Positions 51,423 to 61,090 are shown, counted from the stretch's first letter. The stretch: 63,893 nt of DNA from Streptomyces huiliensis (GCF_020037025.1 NZ_JAIQLH010000045.1:1-63893), one strand, 5' to 3'. The notes: generated by a model from the letters alone, not told the origin. Program-made: numbers and translations.

Positions 51423-52805
51423 GTGAAGAGCGCCGTGGAGACCCTGAACCCGACTCGGGTTCGGCTCACTGTCGAGGTGCCCTTCGAGGAGCTCAAGCCC
51501 AGCCTCGACGCGGCGTACAAGAAGATCAACCAGCAGGTCTCGGTGCCTGGCTTCCGGAAGGGCAAGATCCCGGCCCGGGTCATCGACCAGCGCTTCGGCC
51601 GCGGTGCGGTGCTGGAGGAGGCCGTCAACGACGCCCTCCCGAAGTTCTACACCGAGGCCGTCAACGAGGGTGAGCTGAACCCGCTCGGCCAGCCCGAGGT
51701 GGACATCACGGAGCTGAAGGACGGCGAGCTGCTGACCTTCACCGCCGAGGTCGACATCCGTCCCGCCCTGGAGATCCCGGACTACTCCGGCATCGAGGTC
51801 ACCGTCGACGCCGTCGAGGTCACCGACGAGGACGTGGAGAAGTCGGTCGAGCAGCTCCGCGAGCGCTTCGCCACCACCTCCCCGGTCGAGCGCGCCGCCG
51901 CCGAGGGTGACATCGTCACCGTGAACCTCGAGGCCAAGGTCGACGGCGAGGTCCTGGAGGACGGCGTCGCCGAGGGTGTCGACTACACCATCGGCTCCGG
52001 CCAGCTGCTCGACGGCATCGACGAGGCCGTCACCGGCCTGGAGGCCGGCGGCACCGCCACCTTCACCTCCGAGCTCAAGGGCGGCAGCGCCGAGGGCAAG
52101 GAGGCCGAGGTCAAGGTCGACGTCACCGCGGTGAAGTCCCGCGAACTGCCCGCCCTGGACGACGAGTTCGCCCAGCTCGCGAGCGAGTTCGACACGCTGG
52201 AGGAGCTCAAGGCGGACAGCCGTGAGCGTCTCGCCCGGATGAAGAAGTTCGACCAGGCCACCCAGGCCCAGGAGAAGGTGCTCGACGAGCTCCTGAAGCT
52301 GGTCGAGGTCCCGATGCCGGAGAAGCTCCTCGAGGACGAGGTCAACACCCGGAAGCACAACCTCGAGCACCACCAGCTGGGCCAGATGGGCCTCACCCTG
52401 GCGAAGTACCTGGAGATCCAGGGCAAGTCCGCCGAGGAGTTCGACGCCGAGCTCAAGGAGCAGGCCGAGAAGGGCATCCGCACCCAGTTCGTCCTGGACG
52501 AGATCGTCAACAAGGAGAAGCTGTCGGTCGGCCAGGACGAGCTCACCGAGCACCTGATGCGCCGTGCCCAGTCCTCCGGCATGAGCCCCGACCAGTTCGC
52601 CCAGGCCGTCGTCGAGCAGGGCCAGGTCCCGATGCTCGTCGGTGAGGTCGCCCGCGGCAAGGCGCTCGCGACCGTCGTCGAGGCCGCCACGGTCAAGGAC
52701 TCCAACGGCGAGGTCGTCGACCTGGAGGACGGCGAGGACGAGGCGGAGGCCACCGAGGCCGCCACCGAGACCGCCGAGGCCGCCGAGGCGAAGAACGAGG
52801 GCTGA
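51423..52805 (+). CDS. tig: Trigger factor, ribosome-associated chaperone
   Basis: A 460-residue peptidyl-prolyl isomerase and chaperone at the ribosomal tunnel exit. The N-terminal ribosome-binding domain contains the signature [20 protein letters not shown] central FKBP-like PPIase domain follows ([21 protein letters not shown]...[19 protein letters not shown]), and then the long helical C-terminal arms. The tail is very acidic and Ala-rich ([20 protein letters not shown]), as in other actinomycetes. The GTG at 51423 follows AAGGAGA. It precedes clpP1-clpP2-clpX, the classic tig-clp arrangement. Confidence 0.97.
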   Translation: MKSAVETLNPTRVRLTVEVPFEELKPSLDAAYKKINQQVSVPGFRKGKIPARVIDQRFGRGAVLEEAVNDALPKFYTEAVNEGELNPLGQPEVDITELKDGELLTFTAEVDIRPALEIPDYSGIEVTVDAVEVTDEDVEKSVEQLRERFATTSPVERAAAEGDIVTVNLEAKVDGEVLEDGVAEGVDYTIGSGQLLDGIDEAVTGLEAGGTATFTSELKGGSAEGKEAEVKVDVTAVKSRELPALDDEFAQLASEFDTLEELKADSRERLARMKKFDQATQAQEKVLDELLKLVEVPMPEKLLEDEVNTRKHNLEHHQLGQMGLTLAKYLEIQGKSAEEFDAELKEQAEKGIRTQFVLDEIVNKEKLSVGQDELTEHLMRRAQSSGMSPDQFAQAVVEQGQVPMLVGEVARGKALATVVEAATVKDSNGEVVDLEDGEDEAEATEAATETAEAAEAKNEG

Positions 52806-52944
52806 GCCCCCGAACGCCCACCGGCCGCGCTCCGCGCCCGCCGCGCCCCCTGTGGTGCGGCGGTGCGCGGGGACGGCCTTCCGGGACGGGCCCGGACGCT
52901 ACCCCGCCGCCGGCCGGCGTGGGTCGTGTCCGGGCCCGTCCTGG

Positions 52945-53070
52945 CTCCGGGCGCCGGTCCGGAGTGAGTGGGAGCCGGTCCGGTACGAGCGGGCGCCAAT
53001 TCTGGACGAGCGGGCGCCGGTCCGGCGCGAGCGGGGGCCGATTCCGCACGAGCGGGAGCCGCGCCGGGTG
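52945..53070. repeat. 21-bp tandem repeats upstream of clpP1
   Basis: Five copies of a 21-mer (consensus GAGCGGGCGCCGGTCCGG plus 3 variable bases; starts at 52966, 52987, 53008, 53029, 53050) and one degenerate copy before them. The period is exactly two helical turns. Confidence 0.9.
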
Positions 53071-53154
53071 GCGAGCCCGGTGCGCGGAGGGGCGCACCCG
53101 GCCCCTCGGGCGCCGTCGGCGGTGGCCCCACAGGGCCGTACCGGCCGGAACCTG

Positions 53155-53168
53155 CGCTCAGAGCGAAC
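53155..53168 (+). promoter_or_regulatory. ClgR-like operator of clpP1
   Basis: CGC-TCAGA-GCG-AAC fits the core of the actinobacterial ClgR motif (CGCYNANRGCGWWS). It lies 38 bases upstream of a TAGGGT -10 candidate, a good position for an activator. ClgR activates clpP1 in Streptomyces. Confidence 0.7.
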
Positions 53169-53206
53169 AGTTCCTCATGCGGGATGGCGCCCGCCGACCA
53201 GCGCGT

Positions 53207-53212
53207 TAGGGT
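53207..53212 (+). promoter_or_regulatory. Candidate -10 element of clpP1
   Basis: TAGGGT fits the Streptomyces vegetative -10 (TAGRRT). No good -35 is seen 16-19 bases upstream, as expected for an activator-dependent promoter. Confidence 0.45.
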
Positions 53213-53333
53213 CCGTAGATACGAGGGCAGGGGAGACTTTGAGCGCGCCGGACCGTACCGGCCCGAAGCCCCCCGGCCCCGAGTGAAGACGCGGAGACGG
53301 CCCGTTGCCGTCAGAGACGAGCAGGTGGATCAC

Positions 53334-53951
53334 GTGACGAATCTGATGCCTTCCGCCGCCGGCGGACCTTCCATCGGTGGTGGCCTCGGCGACCAGGTCT
53401 ACAGCCGACTGCTCGACGAGCGGATCATCTTCCTGGGCCAGCAGGTCGACGACGACATCGCCAACAAGATCACGGCCCAGCTGCTGCTCCTTGCCGCCGA
53501 CCCCGACAAGGACATCTACCTCTACATCAACAGCCCCGGCGGCTCGGTGACGGCCGGCATGGCGGTCTACGACACCATGCAGTACATCCCGAACGACGTG
53601 GTCACCATCGGCATGGGCCTCGCGGCCTCGATGGGCCAGTTCCTGCTGACCGGCGGCACCCCGGGCAAGCGCTTCGCGCTGCCCAACACCGACATCCTCA
53701 TGCACCAGGGCTCCGCGGGCCTCGGCGGCACCGCCTCGGACATCAAGATCCAGGCCGAGCAGCTGCTCCGCACCAAGAAGCGCATGGCGGAGATCACCGC
53801 GCACCACACCGGTCAGACCGTGGAGACGATCATCCGCGACGGCGACCGCGACCGCTGGTTCAGCGCGGAGGAGGCGAAGGCGTACGGGATCATCGACGAG
53901 ATCATCACCCACGCCTCCGGCGTTCCGGGCGGCGGCGGCACCGGGGCCTGA
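53334..53951 (+). CDS. clpP1: ATP-dependent Clp protease proteolytic subunit ClpP1
   Basis: A 205-residue serine peptidase of the ClpP ring. The triad is Ser99 (GLAASMGQF), His124 (LMHQGSAG) and Asp173 (RDGDRDRW). GTG 53334 starts [11 protein letters not shown], with AGGTGG upstream; a longer frame is open but unsupported. The short propeptide is presumably removed. In Streptomyces ClpP1 and ClpP2 work together with ClpX or ClpC and control differentiation and the stability of regulators such as ClgR. It is followed by clpP2 after 95 bases of CCCGGGAG-rich sequence that could fold as an attenuator. Confidence 0.97.
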   Translation: MTNLMPSAAGGPSIGGGLGDQVYSRLLDERIIFLGQQVDDDIANKITAQLLLLAADPDKDIYLYINSPGGSVTAGMAVYDTMQYIPNDVVTIGMGLAASMGQFLLTGGTPGKRFALPNTDILMHQGSAGLGGTASDIKIQAEQLLRTKKRMAEITAHHTGQTVETIIRDGDRDRWFSAEEAKAYGIIDEIITHASGVPGGGGTGA

Positions 53952-54046
53952 GCCCCGGGAGTCCCGGGTCTGACCCCCGGGAGCCCGGGGCCGGCCCCCG
54001 GGAGTACCGCCCGACCGTCGAATCCCAGCCAACGACCGCCATCAGG

Positions 54047-54736
54047 ATGGTGAACACCCGCATGAACAACTTCCCCGGCAGCGGCCTCTACACGGGCCCG
54101 CAGGCGCAGTTCTCCGGCCTGCCCGCCGAGAGTCGTTACGTCGTCCCCCGCTTCGTCGAGCGCACCTCCCAGGGGGTCCGCGAGTACGACCCGTACGCGA
54201 AGCTCTTCGAGGAGCGCGTGATCTTCCTCGGCGTGCAGGTCGACGACGCCTCCGCCAACGACGTCATGGCGCAGCTGCTGTGCCTGGAGTCGATGGACCC
54301 CGACCGGGACATCTCGATCTACATCAACTCGCCCGGCGGCTCGTTCACCGCGCTGACGGCGATCTACGACACGATGCAGTTCGTGAAGCCGGACATCCAG
54401 ACGGTCTGCATGGGCCAGGCCGCCTCCGCCGCGGCGATCCTGCTGGCCGCCGGCACCCCGGGCAAGCGCATGGCGCTGCCCAACGCCCGCGTCCTGATCC
54501 ACCAGCCGTCCAGCCAGACGGGCCGTGAGCAGCTCTCCGACCTGGAGATCGCGGCGAACGAGATCATGCGGATGCGGACGCAGCTGGAGGAGATGCTGGC
54601 CAAGCACTCCACCACGCCGATCGAGAAGATCCGCGACGACATCGAGCGCGACAAGATCCTCACGGCCGAGGACGCGCTCGCGTACGGTCTCGTCGACCAG
54701 ATCGTCTCGACGCGCAAGTCGTCCGTCGCGGTCTGA
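54047..54736 (+). CDS. clpP2: ATP-dependent Clp protease proteolytic subunit ClpP2
   Basis: A 229-residue ClpP. Catalytic Ser is in [14 protein letters not shown] and His in [12 protein letters not shown]; the Asp region is [22 protein letters not shown]. The N-terminus is longer than in ClpP1 ([28 protein letters not shown]), typical of the actinobacterial second copy with its propeptide. ATG 54047 is annotated; GTG 54050 and ATG 54062 are possible starts, and ribosome-site spacing does not settle it. It differs from ClpP1 in the handle and active-site loops, fitting mixed ClpP1P2 rings. Confidence 0.96.
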   Translation: MVNTRMNNFPGSGLYTGPQAQFSGLPAESRYVVPRFVERTSQGVREYDPYAKLFEERVIFLGVQVDDASANDVMAQLLCLESMDPDRDISIYINSPGGSFTALTAIYDTMQFVKPDIQTVCMGQAASAAAILLAAGTPGKRMALPNARVLIHQPSSQTGREQLSDLEIAANEIMRMRTQLEEMLAKHSTTPIEKIRDDIERDKILTAEDALAYGLVDQIVSTRKSSVAV

Positions 54737-54911
54737 CGTGACAGCCCGGGAAACGGTCCGCGACCGGCTCCCGGGCACTGTGCCGCCGGTACCCCCCTTG
54801 GCCGAGTAGGTGCGAGGGGGGCCCGCACGGGGGGCCCGGCAAGGTACCGTCGATAGGCAAGCACTCGGGTTCGCAGAGCAAGGCGGATCCCAGGCGAAGG
54901 GGAAGCACCTC

Positions 54912-56204
54912 GTGGCACGCATCGGTGACGGCGGCGACCTGCTCAAGTGCTCGTTCTGCGGGAAGAGCCAGAAGCAGGTGAAGAAGCTCATCGCGGGTCC
55001 TGGTGTGTACATCTGCGACGAGTGCATCGACCTCTGCAACGAGATCATCGAGGAAGAGCTCGCGGAGACCTCCGAGGTGCGCTGGGAGGAACTGCCCAAG
55101 CCCCGGGAGATCTACGAGTTCCTCGAGGGGTACGTCGTCGGCCAGGAGGCCGCCAAGAAGGCCCTCTCGGTGGCCGTCTACAACCACTACAAGCGCGTCC
55201 AGGCCGGCGAGGCCGGCGGGCGCGACCGTGACGACGCCATCGAGCTGTCCAAGTCCAACATCCTGCTGCTCGGCCCGACCGGGTCCGGCAAGACGCTGCT
55301 GGCGCAGACGCTCGCCCGCATGCTGAACGTCCCGTTCGCCATCGCGGACGCCACGGCGCTGACCGAGGCGGGCTACGTGGGCGAGGACGTCGAGAACATC
55401 CTGCTGAAGCTGATCCAGGCCGCCGACTACGACGTCAAGAAGGCCGAGACCGGCATCATCTACATCGACGAGATCGACAAGGTCGCCCGAAAGAGCGAAA
55501 ATCCGTCGATCACTCGGGACGTCTCCGGCGAGGGCGTGCAGCAGGCCCTGCTGAAGATCCTTGAGGGCACCACGGCCTCGGTGCCCCCGCAGGGCGGCCG
55601 GAAGCATCCGCACCAGGAGTTCATCCAGATCGACACGACGAACGTGCTGTTCATCGTGGGCGGCGCGTTCTCCGGCCTGGAGAAGATCATCGAGTCGCGG
55701 GCGGGCGCCAAGGGCATCGGCTTCGGCGCGACCATCCGCTCCAAGCGCGAGATCGAGGCGAGCGACCAGTTCCAGGAGGTCATGCCGGAGGACCTGGTCA
55801 AGTTCGGCATGATCCCGGAGTTCATCGGCCGGCTGCCGGTGATCACCAGCGTGCACAACCTCGACCGCGCGGCCCTACTCAAGATCCTCGTCGAGCCGCG
55901 CAACGCGCTGGTCAAGCAGTACCAGCGCCTCTTCGAACTCGACGGCGTGGAGCTGGACTTCGACCGCCCGGCGCTGGAGGCCATCGCCGACCAGGCGATC
56001 CTGCGCGGCACCGGCGCGCGGGGCCTGCGGGCCATCATGGAGGAGGTCCTCCAGTCGGTGATGTACGAGGTGCCGTCCCGGAAGGACGTCGCCCGGGTCG
56101 TCATCACGGCGGACGTCGTGCAGTCGAACGTCAACCCCACCCTGGTGCCGCGCACCCGCGGCAACGAGCCGGGCTCGGGGGAGCGGCACGAGAAGAGCGC
56201 GTAG
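54912..56204 (+). CDS. clpX: ATP-dependent Clp protease ATP-binding subunit ClpX
   Basis: A 430-residue AAA+ unfoldase that feeds ClpP. The N-terminal zinc-binding domain has Cys13, Cys16, Cys35 and Cys38 ([19 protein letters not shown]). Walker A is [15 protein letters not shown], Walker [15 protein letters not shown], and pore loop 1 is GYVGEDVE. Sensor 2 is [13 protein letters not shown], and the IGF loop for ClpP docking is present as KGIGFGA. GTG 54912 follows GGGGAAG. It lies 175 bases after clpP2 and may share its transcript. A strong hairpin follows the stop. Confidence 0.97.
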   Translation: MARIGDGGDLLKCSFCGKSQKQVKKLIAGPGVYICDECIDLCNEIIEEELAETSEVRWEELPKPREIYEFLEGYVVGQEAAKKALSVAVYNHYKRVQAGEAGGRDRDDAIELSKSNILLLGPTGSGKTLLAQTLARMLNVPFAIADATALTEAGYVGEDVENILLKLIQAADYDVKKAETGIIYIDEIDKVARKSENPSITRDVSGEGVQQALLKILEGTTASVPPQGGRKHPHQEFIQIDTTNVLFIVGGAFSGLEKIIESRAGAKGIGFGATIRSKREIEASDQFQEVMPEDLVKFGMIPEFIGRLPVITSVHNLDRAALLKILVEPRNALVKQYQRLFELDGVELDFDRPALEAIADQAILRGTGARGLRAIMEEVLQSVMYEVPSRKDVARVVITADVVQSNVNPTLVPRTRGNEPGSGERHEKSA

Positions 56205-56224
56205 CGCGCACGGGCAAGTCGCGG

Positions 56225-56262
56225 GCGCCCGGCCCCGGTTCCTCGAACCGGCGGCCGGGCGC
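56225..56262. terminator. Bidirectional terminator clpX / ATP-grasp gene
   Basis: GCGCCCGGCC pairs with GGCCGGGCGC, with an inner CGGTT/AACCG stem; strong hairpin between convergent genes. Confidence 0.8.
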
Positions 56263-56276
56263 TTCGTCGTGTGCCT

Positions 56277-57134
56277 TCAGAGCGCCCTGTGCAGGGACGC
56301 GGCCAGGGCGTCGACGAACGCGTCGCGGGTGGCGGCCGGCAACAGGTCCAGGGAGAGGTACGGGTTGAGGTCCTCCAGCTCGACGAGGAGCAGCCCGCCC
56401 TCCGGCGTACGGCAGGCGTCGACGCGCTGGATGCCGTGGTCGGTGCCGTTCCACTCGACGAAGCGGCGGGCGAACGCGAGGTCGGCGGCGGTGGCCTCGT
56501 ACGGCTCCAGGGCCCAGCGGCGGGCCGGGTCGGGGGCGTACAGCGCGTACTGGAAGGCGTCGTCGACGAAGTAGAACGACACCTCGTACGCGAAGCGGAC
56601 GCGCGGCTGGACGAGGACCTCCCCGTCCGTGACACCGTCCATGAGGCCTTCCGCGAGCCGCTCGCGGGGTACGAACTCCAGGCCTATCGAGTCGGCGCCC
56701 AGCTTCGGCTTGACCGCGTACTCGTCGACGACCGGGAGCCGGCCGACGTCCGCCGCCCGGTCGACGGTCGGGATGACCGGGTAGCCGGCGGCGGTGAGGT
56801 CGAGCAGGTACTGCTTGCCCGCCATGTCGCCCTTGCCGGTGAGCCGGTTGTGGATGCGGGTGCCCCGGCGGGCGGCCTCGGCGCGGAAGTGGTCGTACGC
56901 GGCCTGGTAGTTGAGCACCGGGCCGCTGTTGCGGACGACGACGAGGTCGAAGCCGTCCATCAGCGCGACGGCGTCCAGCGGGTGGCAGAGCGCGATGTCG
57001 AACCGCTCGCGGAGCCGGGAGGTCAGGAAGACGTCCTCGTCGCAGTACCGGCGCCCCTTGGCCTCGTAGGCGAGGTCGGTGACGTAGAGGACGCGGGGGC
57101 GGGCGGGCGCCCCCGCGGAGGGTGCTGCGGTCAT
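56277..57134 (-). CDS. ATP-grasp-like protein
   Basis: A 285-residue protein. The N-terminal Rossmann-like part ([38 protein letters not shown]) is followed by a segment resembling the ATP-grasp fold. Candidate nucleotide/metal residues are in [17 protein letters not shown] and in the C-terminal [12 protein letters not shown], where the E-x-x-x-N pattern coordinates Mg in RimK-like ligases. ATG 57134 follows CAGGAGC. It could be a carboxylate-amine ligase; substrate unknown. Convergent with clpX; no evidence links it to proteolysis. Confidence 0.7.
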   Translation of the reverse strand: MTAAPSAGAPARPRVLYVTDLAYEAKGRRYCDEDVFLTSRLRERFDIALCHPLDAVALMDGFDLVVVRNSGPVLNYQAAYDHFRAEAARRGTRIHNRLTGKGDMAGKQYLLDLTAAGYPVIPTVDRAADVGRLPVVDEYAVKPKLGADSIGLEFVPRERLAEGLMDGVTDGEVLVQPRVRFAYEVSFYFVDDAFQYALYAPDPARRWALEPYEATAADLAFARRFVEWNGTDHGIQRVDACRTPEGGLLLVELEDLNPYLSLDLLPAATRDAFVDALAASLHRAL

Positions 57135-57212
57135 GACGGGCTCCTGACGGTGGTGCGAGTTCCGTCAACGTACCTGGTCAGGGGCGTGGCCCGCCTTCGA
57201 TTTGGCCTCGGC

Positions 57213-57959
57213 TCAGGTCCCGGCCTCGGCCCTGACCTCCTTGCGCAGCCGGGCGAGTTCCTCGGCGGCCTGCTCCAGGGAGACCGGCCGGCCGCCGTCC
57301 CGCATCGTCGCGGCGCCCAGGCCGATCAGGAAGGCGGTGGTGCTGTGGTCGGCCCACATGCAGAAGGGCAGTTCGACCTCGACGGGCTTGGAGAGCAGCC
57401 CGCCGTTGCGCGTGATCCGCATGTTCTGGCATTTCATCACCGCGTCGTCGAGCCCCTTCGGGTGGGCGTCCTGCGGGGAGCCGACGAACTTGCCGTCGAT
57501 GTCGCCCTTCGGACCGTCGGCGAACTTCCGGAACAGGCGGTCCAGTGTCGCGCCGGGGTCGTCGATGCGTCCCCAGGCGCCTTGGTAGAACAGGCGGCGC
57601 TCGCTCGGGCCGTCGCCGCGGGAGTAGTAGGCGCCGATCTCGTGGGAATCCCTGATCCCCAGCTCCGCGTTCTCCTTGCGGTTGTCGGCGTCGTCGTCCT
57701 TGCCCGGCTGCTCCTCCGCCTTCTTGTAGTCGCCGAGCACGGTCTCGGGGGCGGTGAGCCGGTAGCGGACGGTGTCGCCTTCGTCGCCGAAGTAGAGGAG
57801 ACCGCCGACGGCCGCGCCGACCAGCACCAGGACGCCGGCGGCCAGGCCCAGGGCCTTGCCCTTGCCTCGCCCGCCGGGCGGGATCGGGGTCGGGGGCGGG
57901 GTCGGGGCCGGATACGGCGGCTGCGCGGGCGGTGGTCCGTAGGGGGCCGGCTGCGTCAC
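57213..57959 (-). CDS. Array member D: PYG-tail membrane protein with exported Cys domain
   Basis: A 248-residue member of the four-gene paralogous array. A short Pro-rich cytoplasmic tail (APYGPPPAQPPYPAPTPPP) precedes one membrane helix (ALGLAAGVLVLVGAAVGGLLYFG), and an outside domain follows. The domain starts YRLTAPETVLGDYKK and has ENAELGI, GLDDAVMKCQ, CMWADHSTTAF and a C-terminal charged helix. The two Cys residues are conserved in all four members. GTG 57959 overlaps the stop of member C (GTGA), so C and D are co-translated. Function unknown. Confidence 0.75.
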   Translation of the reverse strand: MTQPAPYGPPPAQPPYPAPTPPPTPIPPGGRGKGKALGLAAGVLVLVGAAVGGLLYFGDEGDTVRYRLTAPETVLGDYKKAEEQPGKDDDADNRKENAELGIRDSHEIGAYYSRGDGPSERRLFYQGAWGRIDDPGATLDRLFRKFADGPKGDIDGKFVGSPQDAHPKGLDDAVMKCQNMRITRNGGLLSKPVEVELPFCMWADHSTTAFLIGLGAATMRDGGRPVSLEQAAEELARLRKEVRAEAGT

Positions 57960-58933
57960 TTGCCCACCTCGACGCGGACCTCGTCGCGGAGCTTCACGGC
58001 CTGCTCGGCCGCCTGCTGAAGGGTGGTGGCACCGCCGCCCATCGCGGACGCCAGATCGACGTGCATGACGACGGCGGTGGTGCTGTGGTCGGCCCAGGCG
58101 CAGAGCGGGGCCTTGAAGTTCGAGGGCGCGCCGCCGGAGGAGGCGCCGTCGCCGGCGGTCTTCACGTACTGGCACTTCATCACGGCGTTCCCCAGGCCCT
58201 GCGGGGTGACCTTCTCCGGGCTGCCCTCCAGCTCGCCCTTGCCGTCCTTGCCGTCCTTGGATTCCTTCTCCAGGGACTTGCCCATGAGGACGAAGAGCCG
58301 GTCGAGGGTCTTCTCAGGGTTCTTGATCTTCCCGTGGACGCCGTTGAAGAACAGGTACTTCTGGGAGAGGCCCTGGCCGGACTCGTAACCGGCGCCCGTC
58401 TTCTCCGCGTCGGCGACGCCCAACTCGGCGGCGTTCTCCTTGCCGTCGGGCCCGAAGCCCTTGCTGGACTCGCTGGGGTCCTTCTTGTAGTCGCCGAGCA
58501 CGGTGTCCGGCGCGGTCAGCCGGTACCGCTTCCCGTCGTCGGGCACGGAACCGCCGCCGCCGTCCTTCTTGATGAAGAAGAACCCGCCGACGAGCGCGCC
58601 CACGACGGTCAGCACACCGACGGTGATGCCGATCGCCTTGCCCTTGCCCGAGCGCCGCGGGGGTATGGGCGGCGGGTACGCCCCGTACGGCCCGGGCATG
58701 CCGGGCTGCTGCGGGTACGCCCCGTACGGCCCGGCCTGCGGCGGTTGCCCGTACGGGGGCGCCGGGGGCTGCTGCGGGGGCATCGGCGGCTGCCCGTACG
58801 GGTTCGGCTGCTGCTGAGGCGGTTGGCCCGGAGGGTACCCATAGCCCGGCTGCCCGCCTGGCGCACCCGCACCCTGCCCGTAGGGGTTGGGCGGGGTCGG
58901 CTGCCCGTACGGGTTGGGCTGGTCTGAACTCAT
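57956..58933 (-). CDS. Array member C: PYG-tail membrane protein with exported Cys domain
   Basis: A 325-residue member. The tail of about 120 residues is built of QPNPYGQPP and PYGAYP repeats and should be disordered in the cytoplasm. The helix is IGITVGVLTVVGALVGGFFF. The outside domain is closest to member D: YRLTAPDTVLGDYKKD, NAAELGV, GKIKNPEKTLDRLF, GLGNAVMKCQ, CAWADHSTTAVVM, AVKLRDEVRVE. ATG 58933 follows AAGGGAAAG. It starts 37 bases after the stop of member B. I know no named domain for it; Streptomyces genomes often carry such proteins. Confidence 0.75.
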   Translation of the reverse strand: MSSDQPNPYGQPTPPNPYGQGAGAPGGQPGYGYPPGQPPQQQPNPYGQPPMPPQQPPAPPYGQPPQAGPYGAYPQQPGMPGPYGAYPPPIPPRRSGKGKAIGITVGVLTVVGALVGGFFFIKKDGGGGSVPDDGKRYRLTAPDTVLGDYKKDPSESSKGFGPDGKENAAELGVADAEKTGAGYESGQGLSQKYLFFNGVHGKIKNPEKTLDRLFVLMGKSLEKESKDGKDGKGELEGSPEKVTPQGLGNAVMKCQYVKTAGDGASSGGAPSNFKAPLCAWADHSTTAVVMHVDLASAMGGGATTLQQAAEQAVKLRDEVRVEVGK

Positions 58934-58970
58934 GTCTTTCCCTTCGGAACCGAACGCCTCACGGCGCTTG

Positions 58971-59906
58971 CTACTTCTCCTTGCGGACCTCGTTGCGGAT
59001 CTTCGCGGTGGCCTCGGCCAGTTCCTCGGCGGTCATGGCGTCGGCGGTGGAGCCGGTGCCCGAGCCGAAGGAGGAGCTGCTCTTGGACGATCTGTTGACC
59101 ACGATCCCGAAGGTGCTGCCGTCACCCCAGAGGCACTGGCTGATCCGCGCTTCGCTGCTGTAGGAGCCGTAGCTTGAGGTCATCTTCTTGAGGTTGCACT
59201 TCATCACCGCTCCGTCGAAGCCGGAGGGGTGGAACTCCGTGTACGGCGTGACGGTTTCGAACCGCGAGCTGGGCGAGCTCTTGTCCAGGTCGGCGATCAT
59301 GTCGTTGACCGCCTTCTTCGGGTCCGACACGTTGCCGTAGACCCCGGTGACGTTGAGATCCACCTTGGCGTCACTGGTGTAGGCGGCGGATACGGCTTCG
59401 GCGTTGGTAATGCCGTGTTCCCGCGTCTTGTCGTCGTTGGTCTTCTTGGGCGAGCTGGAGCCGGATCCCGGCTTCTTGGTGTACTTGCCGTCCAGCAGCT
59501 TCTCCGGCAGCACGATCGTGTACGCGCCGCCGTCGCCGCCCTTGCCGAGGAACATGTAGCCGCCGCCCGCGAGGGCGCCGACCACCAGGACGATGCCGAG
59601 GACGATGGCGATCGTCTTGCCCTTGCCGCCGCTCTGCGGGGGGATCGGTGGCGGGTACGGGCCGGGCATGCCGGGCTGCTGGCCGTAGGGGGCCTGGGGC
59701 GGCTGGCCGTAGGGGCCCGGCTGGGGCGGGGGTGCGCCGTAGGGGCCGGGCTGTGCCGGCGGGGGCGCGCCGTACGGGCCGGCCTGGGGCGGCGGCGGGG
59801 GGTAGCCGTAACCGGGCTGGCCGGGGGCGCCGCCCTGGCCGTAGGGGTTGGGGCCCTGCGGGGGCTGCGGGGGCTGGCCGTAGGGGCCCGGCTGGTTGAA
59901 GCTCAT
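58971..59906 (-). CDS. Array member B: PYG-tail membrane protein with exported Cys domain
   Basis: A 311-residue member. The tail has GPYGAPPPAQPGPYGAPPPQ repeats. The helix is IAIVLGIVLVVGALAGGGYMF. The outside domain is YTIVLPEKLLDGKYTKK, REHGIT, GVYGNVSDPKKAVNDMIADL, GFDGAVMKCN, QCLWGDGSTFGIV, with C-terminal EATAKIRNEVRKEK. It is closest to member A in the domain (YTI, EFHPxGFDG, ATAKxRNE). ATG 59906; weak ribosome site. A gap of 269 bases separates it from member A, so a separate promoter is likely. Confidence 0.75.
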   Translation of the reverse strand: MSFNQPGPYGQPPQPPQGPNPYGQGGAPGQPGYGYPPPPPQAGPYGAPPPAQPGPYGAPPPQPGPYGQPPQAPYGQQPGMPGPYPPPIPPQSGGKGKTIAIVLGIVLVVGALAGGGYMFLGKGGDGGAYTIVLPEKLLDGKYTKKPGSGSSSPKKTNDDKTREHGITNAEAVSAAYTSDAKVDLNVTGVYGNVSDPKKAVNDMIADLDKSSPSSRFETVTPYTEFHPSGFDGAVMKCNLKKMTSSYGSYSSEARISQCLWGDGSTFGIVVNRSSKSSSSFGSGTGSTADAMTAEELAEATAKIRNEVRKEK

Positions 59907-60175
59907 GGTGTGGGGTGTCTCTCTCGACGTGTGTGGGGGGACAGGGCGGAGTTCCGCGTCATCCTTTCCGATGCCTTATCCCGGCTTTACCTCGGGTAGG
60001 CAACGGTTTCGGCACAGCCGTAGGGGGACGGGACGATCGCCGTGAAGGCGGGCGGGGGAACGGCGGCCGGGAATGTGGGGCCGGCCGCGGCACGTGGGCG
60101 CGGGCGCCCGGATCCGGGCATCCGGATGTGACTCATCGCGTTCTCTCCCCCCGTCGCGACCGCTCCCCGCGGTCG

Positions 60176-60913
60176 CTACTTCTTCTCGCGCGCTTCGTTC
60201 CGCACCTTAGCCGTCGCCTCCGACAGCGCTTCGGCCGACATCACCTCGCCGGTGGCGCCCGGGTTCTCACGGCCGTTGGGCGGGAGGCCGTCGAAGGTCA
60301 TGACCATGTGCTGGACGCCGCCCACGGCGCTGGTGTCCGCCCAGTAGCACTGGCTGGTGTCGAGCCTGACGGAAACGGTGCCCGGTGCGCGCGTGCTTTT
60401 CGAGGACGTGCACTTCATGATCACGCCGTCGAAGCCCGGCGGGTGGAACTCGGTCCAGGGGGTGACCGTGCGGAACTTGCGGCCGGGTGCGTCGGCAGGG
60501 GACCTCGCGGCGCCCTCCTCCGACTTCGAGACCAGCGCGTCCAAGACCTTCCGCGGGTCGGCTATGCGGCCGCTCACTCCGTAGACGTTGAGGTTCTGCT
60601 TCTTGCTGTTGACGTACTGGCCCATGAAGCCCTTGCCGTCGGTGATGCCCAGTTCCTTGGCCTGTGTGTCGCCGTCCAGGTCCTCGGCCCCGTCTCCGGG
60701 GCCGGGCCGGTCGGCGTCCCTGGTGTAGGCGCCGTCGAGGAGGTGGTCGGGTAGGGCGATCGTGTACGGCGCCGCGCCATCGCCGTCGCCGCCCTGGAAC
60801 CAGAGGACGCCGCCCACGGCCGCGCCCGCGACGAGGAGGGCCGTGCCGCCGGCCAGGAGGGCCGTTCGGCGGCCTCCGCTTTTCGGAGAAGGGGTGGAGG
60901 AGGGTGTGCTCAT
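60176..60913 (-). CDS. Array member A: exported Cys-domain membrane protein, short tail
   Basis: A 245-residue member and the first in transcription order. It has only a short Ser/Pro/Lys tail instead of the PYG repeats, then the helix [23 protein letters not shown]. The outside domain has [68 protein letters not shown] and [14 protein letters not shown]. The lack of the PYG tail suggests that the repeat tail was gained or lost within the family. Divergent from valS. Confidence 0.75.
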   Translation of the reverse strand: MSTPSSTPSPKSGGRRTALLAGGTALLVAGAAVGGVLWFQGGDGDGAAPYTIALPDHLLDGAYTRDADRPGPGDGAEDLDGDTQAKELGITDGKGFMGQYVNSKKQNLNVYGVSGRIADPRKVLDALVSKSEEGAARSPADAPGRKFRTVTPWTEFHPPGFDGVIMKCTSSKSTRAPGTVSVRLDTSQCYWADTSAVGGVQHMVMTFDGLPPNGRENPGATGEVMSAEALSEATAKVRNEAREKK

Positions 60914-61084
60914 CGGGCGCCGTTCTTCGGTGATTTCCGGGGATCCGGGAGGTGCTCTGTGCTGCTGTTCTGTGCCGCGTGGGGCGGGTGTGGTGTTTGG
61001 GTCAGTTTCCCCCTACACGTCTCGGGGTCCGGTTCCGGGTCGGGTCAGGGGTAAACGGGTTCGTGGCGGGCGGCCCCGGCCCCG

Positions 61085-61090
61085 TAGAAT
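61085..61090 (+). promoter_or_regulatory. -10 element suggesting a leaderless valS transcript
   Basis: TAGAAT ends 7 bases before the GTG start of valS, which places the expected transcription start at the G of the start codon. No ribosome binding site is seen in the intervening TTCCCCC. Confidence 0.55.

Larger units (their letters stand above)
52806..53333. other. tig-clpP1 intergenic region
   Basis: About 528 bases. The left part carries a 21-bp tandem repeat (52945-53070). The right part carries a ClgR-like operator (53155-53168) and a TAGGGT -10 candidate (53207-53212). A frame through the repeats is open and reads heptads of the type ERAPVRR, but it has no good start, so I do not call a gene. 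Confidence 0.6.

Noticed and set aside
52806..53286. Heptad-repeat protein encoded between tig and clpP1
   Set aside because: The frame is open but is a continuation from inside tig in another frame, without a credible start or ribosome site.
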